DNA of 25,469 nucleotides from Pigoraptor vietnamica (taxonomy: Eukaryota; Opisthokonta; Filasterea), in the NCBI GenBank assembly GCA_943704525.1, contig CALSCQ010002178.1, positions 1-25,469 of the forward strand. The letters run 5' to 3'. Positions 7,467 to 17,729 of the stretch are shown here, one piece after another. A program made the position numbers and the translations under genes. Each line of letters begins with the position of its first letter. Positions within the stretch are counted from its first letter, which is position 1. The notes below the pieces were generated by a model. It ran no database searches, was not told the DNA's origin, and was given only the letters and a program-made list of their open reading frames with translations.

Positions 7467-10400
7467 ATGTCCGGCGTCCCTGAGGTACGGCGACTGTGCC
7501 TACTCGACGTCATGTGCGCTCGTTGTTATGCACTTGTGCGTGAATTTTACACATGCATCGCGTCCCCGCGTGGAGTTTAATTTGCGGCAGTTTGCCGTCA
7601 CTTTCCGTCACATGGGTTTGAGTGGGACAGGTCGCGCGCACATTCTGACTTGCGTTGTGCGCGCAGGTGGACGGTAGTTTTGGCTTTCTGCTGGAGGGCA
7701 CCGCATCGACACTGATTTGGGTTGCCGTGCGAGACACGCACCTTACCCTCTTCAAGGTTCGTCGCTGCTGGAACAACCGTTGGGCGCCCAGTTGCGCCCG
7801 CGTGTGCGTCGGCGCATTGCGGTGTTGCCATGTGTGCACTCTGAGGCAGTGTTGTACTGTTACGCTCTCATGCTTTTGCCTTAGTCGACTCCTGCTTATG
7901 TGTTAATCGACTCCTGCTGGCGTTGTGCTGTGTTTGAGGTAATCCAATTCAGTCCCGGTTCAATTTAACGGCCCGTGTGACGCAGGATGTCGCGGCTGTC
8001 CCCGCCGGCGATCGCACGGTGCATCTGCAGCGGGGCCCTACTGGCTTTGGTCTGACGATCAAGGGGGGCGTCGACTACCGTCAGCCCGTCACTGTCGCCA
8101 GCGTCAACTCGGTGGCCGCCGCGTCCCACCTGTGGGTCGGCGACCGCATCAAGTCGATCGATGGCGCCGACACGAGTGCCATGCAGCACAAGGACGCCGT
8201 CGCCGCGCTCAAGGCTGCGGAGGGTCACGTGCGCCTTGTTGTCGAATTTGACGCCGGCGGTGGGTCACACGTGGTGTGTGCACGCTGCATGCTGTGTGGC
8301 GTTTCGTTTTGTGTGTAAGTGTCGTCGTTCCAAGGGCGGATGGATGATTACTGCGCTTCAAAGTCCATCGCTCTTCACACTTGTTACACAGTGTTATACA
8401 GCATGAGAGTTCTGTGCTAACGCGGACATTCACAGCGCGAGCCAAATTTGGGACGTGCCCCGAGGCTGTTTCCGACATGCCGGTGCTCTTCTCGTTCCGT
8501 CTGGACACGCTTGTCGCCACCGCCTGTCGCCTGCCGAACGAGAAGCCAAAGTGGGTGTTGGCGTGTGAACCTAGCTGTGGTCGGTAACACTGCCAACCTG
8601 TCTCTCGCACTCTCGCTTACTCCCTCGCTCGCCGATTCGTCGCCCCTTCATTTCCTCGCGTGTCGCCCTCACCACTGCTGCATTCTCATGACTGATGCGC
8701 TCTCCCAACACAGCCGGCCTTTCCACCGCGCCTGCCGCCTCCTCTCGCCGGACTACCCCGGGCGCATGTTCCTCATCAAGGCACCAGACGATGCGCGCAC
8801 GCTTCAGTGGCTCGAGCAGCTTGGGGCGGCTTTTGCAGAGGGTGAGGACGACGCCTGTCCGCTCTCGCCCGCGTCGCCAGGGGACTCGGCGTTTCCCTTT
8901 CCGATCATGCCGGCATGGAAGATGCCGTCCCCGCGCCCCACCCCCGCACCCACACCAGCGCCCGTCGTGACGGAGCCCAGCCCGTCGCCGACGCCCGCAC
9001 CCACGCAGCCGCAAACGCCCGTGACGTCCAAGTCACTCTCGCCGTTCGGCCGCAGTCCATCGCAGCGCCGCGCGTCCGTGGATGTGGGTGTCATGATGCA
9101 GGCCGCGTCACCGCGCACAATGCGGTCGGCCGCGTCCGCCATGTTCTCGCGCACGGACATTCACCCGGCGATCGCTGCGATGGGATTCGGCGGTGCGCCG
9201 TCCACGCGCGCGACGATTGCGGAGGTGAACGCGCAGAGCATGCCGTCGGTGGACCCGTCGCGAAGCCCCACAACACACCGCGCCTCGTTTGATGCTACGG
9301 CGCTGCTCAACACGCGCGGGGTGGGCACGCCCCCGTCGCGCTCTCCGCTGTCCATCAGTCTTCTTGCGTCCGCATCGCCAATGCCCCGCGAGGCACAGCC
9401 GCTCTCGCCGGCATCCCCGACGCGCCCGACGTCCTCGATGGGGTCCGGATCCGACACGCACGTGACCCGCCGACCCTCGACCGTGCGCGACGAGGTGGAC
9501 GCCATGCGCGCGCGCCTGGTGAAACTGGGCGATGCGAAGAAGGCGAAGGCGGCGCACGCGGTGGAGGAGATGCGACGCCGCGTGAGTGCCTGTTCACAAC
9601 ATGCGTGTTGTCGTAGCTGCATCTGTTTGTGAGTTTGTTGGGATGGACTGGTGTGCGGAATGGATAAGCTCGGATTAGTACGCTCACATTGATGTTAATC
9701 CGGTGCAGGTGGCGGCGATGGAGGAGCGGCGCGCGAAAGAGACGCAGGCGTGCCACGAGCACTTCTCGCGCAAGTACTCGTGGCTCGCGATGAAGGACGC
9801 GAGCCTCCGAGACCTCGCCGAGAAGCTCGAATTTTACCGGCAGGGCGTCATTCTCATGGCTGGTGTGTGTGTGCCCTTGGGGCTTGGGATGTGCTTGAAA
9901 GGCGCTTGTGGGGCTTGGAATGTGCTTGGGATGCGCTTGGGGCTTGGGATGAGCTTGAAACGCGCTTGTGGGGCTTGGGATGAGCTTGGGATGCGCTTGT
10001 GGGGCTTGGGATGTTCGTGTAATGCGCACGTGGGGCTTGGGATGTGCTTGAAAGGCGCTTGTGGGGCTTGGGATGTGCTTGTAATGCGCATGTGGGGCTT
10101 GGGATGTGCTTTTATTGCGCATGTGGGGCTTGGGATGTGCTTTTAATGCGCATGTGGGGCTTGGGATGTGCTTGTAATGCGCTTGTGCGCTTGTCGGGCT
10201 TGGGATGTGCTTGTAATGCGCATGTGGGGCTTGGGATGTGCTTGTAATGCGCTTGTGGGGCTTGGGATGTGCTTGTAATGCGCTTGTGGGGCTTGGGATG
10301 TGCTTGTAATGCGCATGTGGGGCTTGGGATGTGCTTGGGATGCGCTTGTCGGGCTTGGGATGTGCTTGGGATGCGCTTGTCGGGCTTGGGATGTGCTTGT

Positions 10401-13400
10401 AATGCGCATGTGGGGCTTGGGATGTGCTTGTAATGCGCTTGTGGGGCTTGGGATGTGCTTGTAAAGCGCTTGGGGCTTGGGCACGCTTTGGGTGGGGGCT
10501 TAATGCTAGGTCGCCACTGATGGCGGGCGAGAGAATGGGACTGGTGCTTATGAACCTGTCGACGAAGGGGGCGACGGTGCGTGCAACTCTATGTGTATCC
10601 GAACGCTAACTCACACGGCACTCGCAGAGCGCACTGCGACGGAGATTGACAAGACTGTCGAGGAGTTCCGCAATCGCTTCCGTGCATCTGCTCGCATTAC
10701 GCGCGCGCCGCGACTGGAGTCGGTCCGAGTTCGGGTGAGTTGTCCCTTGTCTCGAAGTGCGAGTTGTGCGTCTGTGAACGAGTAACAATTTGGCTTTGTG
10801 CGTCGCTGTGTCGTACTCGTTCTGCTGCTAAACCACGCCCACGTGCCACAGACACGCGCACCGCGGTTAAGCATCAACGAGCGCATCGAGCAGCTTGCGA
10901 AGCACAAGGCGAAGCGCTGGAACATTGCGTCGGAAATAAAGAAGACGGAGGAGACGTACGTCAGCGACCTCAGGACGCTGGAGGTGAGTGCCTGGCATGG
11001 CGCGATGGCCACGCGACCGATGCGATTACTGGACAGAGCGTGGTCGTTTGTTGGATGTTGGTGCTGTTGCAGTCCGTTGAACCGACCCTCGCCTAGGCAA
11101 TGCGCCAAGATCTCGCTGCCAACGCGGCATCGCCACGACCGCTCGTCAGCGCGGCGCAAGTGCGGGTCATTTTCGCGAATGTCGAGACGCTGCTCGGCTT
11201 CCACTCTGAGTTTCTTGCGCGGGTGAAGGAGCGCGTGGACAACTGGTTTGACGACCAGTGCATCGGCGACCTGTTTGTCGGCGTGGTGGGTGGCGGTCAC
11301 GTGGCCGGCGTCTCACGGCGGCGCGTATTGACGGCACTCGTCCATACCTCCCCTGCAGCTCAATAATCTCAAGCAGTACACGACGTATATCAACAACTTC
11401 GATGCCGCCGACGCCCTCGTGAAGCAGCTGTCGGACACTCTGCCGCCCTTCCGCGACTATCTTGCGGTGCGTTGTAGGAAAGCGACTGTTTATTAATACT
11501 TCCCCCGTCAACCCGGGATGTGCGCTGATGTGGCGCCTGTTGTATAATTTCGTGAACCCCTTGGCGTGACACGCCGATTCGCGCCTTGCTCGCAGGTGAT
11601 GCGCACGCGCAACCGCAACATTCACCTCAACGGGTTCATGCTGACGCCCATCCAGCGAATTCCGCGCTACACGCTGCTTCTCACGGGTGCGTCACCTCTT
11701 CTTTTTTTGACGTGCGCGTGCTGCTGCGATGGTGTGTTGCGACAACTAACATCCACCCTGCGCTGCACAGAGCTCCTCAAGTACACGCGCCAGGACCACC
11801 CGGATTTCCAGCACCTCTCGTCGGCGGTTGAGGGCATCAAGAGCGTCACCGAATTTTTGAACGAAGCCAAGTGGGCGGCACTGCGTTTCTGCGCGTGACG
11901 GCGTCCCTTTGACCTTGCTTTCGCTTGTCACGTCTTTTCTTGCTTTGGGCCTTTCCTTGCTGCTACTGTGCGCCCTCCACTGCGCTCGTGTGTTGCACTT
12001 GCGCTTCGTCGCTTGTTACTGTTATTATCGCCGCGTGGTCTCAGGAACGGTTTTTCTGCAGGCGAGAGGCCGAGCGCCAGGCGCGTGCTGTGGAACTCTT
12101 GAAGGGTATCAAGGACATTCCGGTACGTTGGTGCAATGCGCTGATGATAGCATGGCGCCGTCGCGTGTGCGAGCCGCGGCTCGTGTAGTTGCATCGTTGC
12201 CAACCGATTTGTGTTCTTTGAAAACCCAGGTATTGCTTAATACGACGCGAAAATTTGTGGCCGAGCTCTCGGCGCAGGAAATCCAGCTGCGGCCAGGGTC
12301 CAACCCGCCGGTGGTGTTGAAGGTGCGTGTCGCCTTCGCCTTTCACATTGGCGCCGTGTGATGCATCAGTGTTCGATGGTGTGGAGGGTTGGACCGAGTG
12401 ACACAGTTAAGTTTTCGATGGTGTGTGGAGGTTGGACCGAGTGACCTAGACGGATCAAGTGTTCGATGGTGTGGACGGGTTTTAACGTTTTTGTTCTGCG
12501 TGGACGCGAATTATATCATTGCGTGGACGTTGGCGCGTGCAGTCCTCGTGCACTGCATTATCACGCACGGTCTGCGGTGGCTGACGGAATGGCGCGCGCA
12601 GATCAAGCAGGGCGTCATGCTGCTCCTGTTCGACGACATTGTTGTCCAGCTCACGAAGACGCGCAACTTGCGAGGGGGCGTCAGGCTGCAGTTTGAGGAG
12701 GTCATGTCTGTCGCGGAAATACGGGAGGAGGACTTTGGCGAGAAATACCCGCGCGACGCAGGTGCGCACGAGCCGAGTGTATTACCCCCCCCCACTCCCT
12801 GCTTCCCTCCTCCCCTCACTGTTTTGGCCCGATGCAGCCTCCCGCTGCTCATTGATTGGACGCAGTTCATTGACGCGACGTGGTGTGCAGAGGCATCCAC
12901 AATTTTCCAATTCCAGAAGATTAGCGGCGTGCGAGCATATCGCACAAAAACCATCTCGGAGAAGGCGCAGTTCATGGCAGACCTCCGCCGCGTCCGGCGC
13001 GACTACAGCGCGCTCGCAGGGCTTGAGTCGAAGCAGCCGGCGCATGCTCCCGAGGACAGCGGCTTTGTCGTCGTCAACCGCGATCTTCTAAAGGCACGTC
13101 TTTGCCTGTTTGCTCTGAACGGGAACGCTTGCTGGTGTCGATGGACGTGTGCTTATGCATTTGATGCGACCACACCGAGCGCGCACTGTTGGATGGTCTG
13201 TTGACTTTGTATGCGACGCCTTGCAGCCTGACCCCACTGCGGCCATTCCGTCGTCGTCCTCGTTTGATCCGCTCTTCCCGATCAAGCGGTCGTTTGTGGG
13301 ATTGTTTGGCCTTGGGTCCCCGCAGGCGCCGCGCTCCCTCAAGCACTCGCGCAGCCAGAGCCAGACGTTTGCGCGCGCCGAACCGCCTGCGAATCCGAAT

Positions 13401-13912
13401 ACGCTCGTCCGGCGCGAAAGCGACAAGCCAACGTACGAAGAGCGGGGAGACCGCGCCGCGGGCGGCATCGTCCGCCGCCAGAGCGACAGGGAAGAGCAGC
13501 GCTTGCGGTCGAGTTCCGGACGCAGTCCCTCGCTGCAGAGCGCCGCCGTGCCGCCGACAGTGTACGTGGAAGGGGACGCGGCGTCTGTCCGCGCGGTCGA
13601 CTCGATGGACGATCTCCTTTCGCTTGCGGAGGTGTGCGACGTGGTGAGTCCGCTGCCCGACACGCTGTCGGACTCGTTCTCGCGCAAGGGCTCCGTCAAC
13701 CGCGCATCTCCGACGTCGTCGGTGGATTCGAGCGAGGCGGTGTCGCGCACGGATTCCCACAAAGGTAAGCGCATGAATGTCTTGCTCGCTTGCATATGTT
13801 CAGAGCGCGGACTAACGGCGGCTACCGGCAACTCCTCACAGCACCCGCTGACCTCCCCCTGGAGCTTCACTATGTCGACCCGAAAAAGATTGACTTTCTC
13901 CTCGACTGGTAA
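7467..13912 (+). CDS. Dbl-family RhoGEF with syntrophin-like split PH/PDZ module, about 19 exons
   Basis: Exons: 7467-7484, 7667-7756, 7986-8259, 8436-8550, 8714-9581, 9709-9862 (or 9864), one near 10510-10576 (5' end unresolved), 10628/10630-10734, 10852-10983, 11097-11285, 11359-11466, 11596-11686, 11771-11870, 12062-12122, 12230-12322, 12602-12761, 12891-13093, 13227-13764 and 13842-13912. All junctions except those around exon 7 are phase-consistent; total about 1,140 residues. Order: half a PH domain (to about 36), PDZ (about 45-127), second PH half (to about 205), Pro/Ser linker, coiled coil (about 430-505), DH (about 575-790), PH (about 800-940), Ser/Arg-rich tail. DH proteins load GTP onto Rho-family GTPases; the conserved DH helices are SEIKKTEETYVSDLRTLE and LTPIQRIPRYTLLLTELLKY. 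Intron 17 has a GC donor. AATAAA lies at 13931, 19 bp past the TAA. A donor overlapping the stop (G|GTAACG) with an acceptor before 13979 could give another C terminus. A short first exon of six codons is the weakest call. Confidence 0.85.
7667..8845 (+). other. Split PH domain with inserted PDZ (syntrophin-type module) in the RhoGEF
   Basis: Exon 2 encodes FGFLLEGTASTLIWVAVRDT then HLTLFK, the early strands of a PH domain. Exon 3 is a whole PDZ: VHLQRGPTGFGLTIKGG with the carboxylate loop at FGLT, LWVGDRIKSIDG, and helix B MQHKDAVAALK. Its leading His predicts class I (S/T-x-hydrophobic C terminus) ligands. Exons 4 and 5 return to PH: FSFRLDTLVATACRLPNEKP, MFLIKAPDDARTLQWLEQLG with the terminal-helix Trp. 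Human syntrophins have this same PH-PDZ-PH nesting (MSLKMAYVSKRC, then [20 protein letters not shown]). The nesting is seen in the sequence; homology to syntrophin rather than convergence is inference. Confidence 0.75.
9877..10490. repeat. 31-bp minisatellite, about 19-20 copies, in intron 6 of the RhoGEF gene
   Basis: The consensus core is TGGGGCTTGGGATGTGCTTG followed by TAATGCGCWTG, about 31 bp per unit. The 5' units are shorter and more diverged; those from about 10030 on are nearly identical. Variation falls mainly in the TAAT/GGAT/TTAT position and TGGGG/TCGGG. The array fills almost all of the intron between 9863 and about 10510. Frames crossing it encode repetitive strings only because of the repeat. 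Confidence 0.95.
10852..13093 (+). other. DH-PH catalytic unit of the RhoGEF
   Basis: The DH domain is spread over exons 9-14: IASEIKKTEETYVSDLRTLE (first conserved region), VIFANVETLLGFHSEFLARV, CIGDLFVGVLNNLKQYTTYI (joined across 11285/11359), LNGFMLTPIQRIPRYTLLLT then ELLKYTRQDHPDF. The following PH domain uses exons 15-17: GVMLLLFDDIVVQLTKTRNL, IFQFQKISG and the final helix KAQFMADLRRVRRDY. In the family the PH domain packs on DH and helps membrane targeting or GTPase contact. Confidence 0.88.
12371..12480. repeat. Short direct repeat in RhoGEF intron 15
   Basis: GTTCGATGGTGTGGAGGGTT then GGACCGAGTGAC starts at 12371. It recurs with small changes at about 12413 and, in part, at 12461. 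The unit spacing is about 42-48 bp, so this is a two-and-a-half-copy tandem duplication. It is intronic, with no visible role. Confidence 0.85.
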
Positions 13913-14430
13913 CGCTCAGCCAAACGAGCCAATAAATGACCCATGCTTGACATGTGTTGCCGAGTCTCTGTCGCAGGTCGTGGCTATTGGGGGTTTGTCC
14001 GTCACACCAAGCTGTGAGGGTGATCGACCGGCGTAGCGGTCAACCCACGGCTGTGCGTGTGGCTGAATAATGGCTGAATGTGTGCATCGATTAAGTGCCT
14101 CGGCTACGGCGGAGTGCGGCCTCTCGTGGCTGATCGTCTAGGTAACTGCCCATGCGGCCGGTGACTTCGGCTCGTAGATGGCGTCATGTCCGTCGTCACC
14201 CAAGGCAACCATTCTATGCAATGATGAACAGGCATGTGCCGTAGTGTTTTTCCTGTTACCCGGTGCCCAGACGGACCGACGAACGAATCCGGACAAGGAC
14301 GGTCACCCCGGATGACCTATGGGCGGTGGCTGTTGTGACTGCTCCTTTGTCACGCGCATCTTTCCAGTTTGCAACGCTCGAGTTGAGTTATTTTTTTGAC
14401 CCGCGTCGGCAGCAGTCGTCGCAAGCAGCG
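13913..14430. other. Intergenic: RhoGEF 3' end and 5' flank of the receptor gene
   Basis: AATAAA at 13931-13936 is a likely polyadenylation signal for the RhoGEF gene. The rest up to 14430 should hold the promoter and 5' UTR of the receptor kinase. I saw no TATA box, repeat or convincing gene. An in-frame upstream ATG at 14263 would extend the receptor N terminus by 56 residues, but these look non-coding and would displace the signal sequence. Confidence 0.5.
13931..13936 (+). terminator. Polyadenylation signal AATAAA of the RhoGEF gene
   Basis: A canonical AATAAA lies 19 bp after the TAA stop codon at 13910-13912. The position suits a polyadenylation signal, but it is a single hexamer and no transcript end is visible. 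Confidence 0.4.
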
Positions 14431-17400
14431 ATGCATTCTCCAACACGCTCCACGTGCCCCACCAGTGGCGCGTGGAAGCGGCGTGCTCCCGCACTGCGCA
14501 CACACGCGTGCACGCTCTCTCTGTGTCAGGCAGTTTGCATCGTTCTCCTTCTTGTGGGCATGGTGGGTGCTCAAATGCCTGCTATGCCGTGTGGCGCTCC
14601 TCTGCGCGACTGCACGTGTAGCGCGGACGGGCGCACTGTCGAATCGTGCGCTTTCAATCCGAGCCTCACGAGGTATGTATACGCAACTGTTATGAGCCGT
14701 GGCAGTAATTCACCGACGCTGTGTGGTGCATCGCTGCTGAATGTGTAACTGTACTCGTCTGTCAACGACCGTATGCGCTGTTCTTATTGTTACGTTTGTG
14801 AGTCGTCATGGTTGCGTTGCACTCGTATGGCGCTCGATGGCGTAATGTCGGGCGTCCATTGACACTCAATCGCTGCGTCTCGGTCACAGCCGTTGAATTT
14901 GCGCTAGTGGCACTGGCACACGCTGGAGGCCAATGGCCGGGCTCAGCCCTCGCGCAGCCTCTGCCGTGTTGCCTTGCTTGACCTGTTTGCTAGCGGTCCA
15001 GTTGTCCACCGAACCCCAGTGACACTATAATCCTAAACAGCCATTTCTCATTGCCTCCACAGGCTCATCTTTCGATCGCAAGGACGCCTCCTCGCGCCCG
15101 GCCTGTTCAACCAGCTTCCCAACTTAACGACCATGTGAGTCTCTGTGTTCCTGCACTGAATGGCTGTGACAGAGGCCCGCACGGCAGGCAGCACCTTGGC
15201 ACTGCCGGCTGTTCAGTCCGGGCGCTTCGTGGCTCCAGCGGCCACGTCCGATTGGGCGCCATGCTTTGCGCGTCCCAGCGTTGTGATGTCTACAAAATGT
15301 AGTGCAGTTCTTCACGACATGCTTAGTCAGTGCCGATGTCGTTGTCCCGTTGGGCACATGGCCGGCCTAATGGACCTCGCGTGTGCGGCGTGTGCGGGCG
15401 TGTAAGCGTGTGCGGGCGTGTAAGCGTGTGCGGGCGTGTACTTATTTGCGCGTCGGCAGTATTGGCCTATTTTGTTTCTGTTTGGGCACACATTAACGTG
15501 ATATCTGCACAGTGACCTCTCGTACAGCGGGCTGCCTGCTCTTCCCCCTGGGATATTCGACGGGTTGACGGCCCTGCAGCGAATGTGAGTGGCGTTCAGT
15601 GTGAGCGGCGTGGTATTTGAAGGACGGAATGCGCGCGCGTTTTGCAATGGATATTGGGGAGTTCCACATGTCACGCTCTGTCGCACGCTGGTGTCGCGGG
15701 ACTGGCAAGAGCGATTTTGCTGCTGTGTTAGAAGCGGATTCAGTTGCGGGCGCCTCAAAATCTCGATATGGTGCGGGTTGTACCCGTTGTCAGTGGCATC
15801 GCATGCGGTGCGTGCGGACGCAAACCCAATTTCTCATGCCTGCGATGGCGATTCTCTCTGTACGTTTTACGTGTCAATGGCGCGCGGCTCGTCTGCTTAT
15901 GCGTCTACTGTATGCAAGCGCACAGGGTTTAACTTCTAGCAATTCTCTTCTCAAAGTGCGTGCGCGCGTGTTCTGTCCGTGCTGCAGATTTTTGAGCTCG
16001 AACCGCCTATCGCAATTGCCGGCTGGCCTTTTCGATAATCTCAATTCTCTGAACACCCTGTGAGTTGCGTCTTGGTTCGGCGAATGCTTTGATTGCGTTG
16101 TTGTTAATGTCAATGTATATAGAAGTGGGTCGCTTGCGGGTCACTCACGGTGTGCAATATGCGTGTTTTCAGTTATGTGTCGGGATGTTCGCGCGCGTGT
16201 ATTTGGCGAAAAAGTGTGTTGCGTGTGTGCACGGTAGTGTGTGTGGTAACGTGCGTGCTTGTCATGGTGCGTCTTTGCGTTAGCAGTCAGTGCCGGCACA
16301 CGCCGGCTGTGGTATATATCAATGTGAGAGCGTCAGTATGCATGTGTGTGTGCGTGTGCGTGTGCGTGGTATGTAGCCGGTGCGTGTGCGTGTGCGTGTG
16401 CATGGGAGTTCGTGGGCGGATGAGTGGGGATACTGTGTCCTGTGTGCAGTGCCTGGTGTCTTGTGTGCCCGGCCCCCCATTGTCAGTCACGTGAGCAGCG
16501 CCGGTCTAGCGCACCCGGGCGAACATTATCATTAACTGCAAACTGTTGTCGAACGGTACAGGGTCATCAAGGGCAACCCGTTGTTGGATAGCGTCCCCGA
16601 AGGCTTTTTTGACCGGCTCACTTCCCTCACCACGCTGTGGGTTGATGCGTCCTCATGTGCGCTATGGTTTTTGCTGAGGCGGACCGATGTGCGTTTAACG
16701 GGGCGATGGCACTGTACTTACCACGTGCTCATCGGCCCTAGTGCTGACTGAATGAGTTGCGGGCCTGCTCACTCCGCAGCGATCTGCAAATTGCTCGGCT
16801 GCGCCCGTCGACATTCGACAGGCTCACAAATCTACATTCATTGTGAGTTACAACTCTATCGCGCGTAGAAACCGCTGCCCAACCCCTTGCCGCTTGCAAC
16901 GTATTACGACCCCGCCGGCTGTGCCGCGCATGTAATGCGTGCTTTCCGTGCTTTCCCACGTCACTGCATCCCGACCACCGGACGCGTGCATTTCACCGCG
17001 TAAGTTCTTGTGATTGACGACCTCCGGTTGCAGGACTCTCTCTGCGGCAGACGGTAACTCAGAAGTCTCCGCCGGCATTTTCGCTAATGTGACCAGCCTG
17101 CAAGTTCTGTGGGTGACGAGGCATGAAATTGGCAATAACTCAGGCGTTTGTTCGTGACAATATCCTGCCCTCTCCTCATATTTCTTTATGCTGCAGGTCC
17201 ATAAGAGGCTTTCGCGTCGTCGGCTTAATGCCGCGAGCCTTTGCTACGCTAACAAATCTCGGCTACATGTGAGTCAGCTGCGCCTGCGGATCCAATGTGA
17301 CTGAGTGTTGTTAGGTTAAAGGCCCCATGGGGACGTTTGATCCCCGACCATAGCGATTGTGCTGATGACGCCAGTTGGCAATTATTAGGGCGATATCTGG

Positions 17401-17697
17401 TTGTTCCCTGGTGCCCGCCACGCTCGACGGCGTTTTCGATGGCCTGACCTCCCTTACGACGCTGTAGGTTGATCATGTGGCTGTCGTGTCGCAATATGAA
17501 GTGTGATGAGCACGCGAGTTCATTCACATGCAGACATTGTTTTGTTGTTCACGTCCTTTCGCTGATTCAATCCTCCGCAATTAAAGGGAACTCTCCAACA
17601 ACGGGCTGACCGATGTGCCGGTGCGGCTGCTTGCGGGAATGCCGCGGCTAAACTGGCTGTGAGTGCTACCGATCTCACTTCGGGCGCTGAGCCCCCT

Positions 17698-17729
<32 letters not shown>

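Noticed and set aside
9355-10122. Antisense frame with repeated His-Pro-Lys-Pro type peptides over the minisatellite
   Set aside because: It is explained wholly by the 31-bp repeat in an intron of the RhoGEF gene; no start context or domain.
14263-14430. Upstream in-frame ATG extending the receptor by 56 residues
   Set aside because: The added residues lack any signal feature and would move the hydrophobic signal segment to about residue 95; the ATG at 14431 is the better start.
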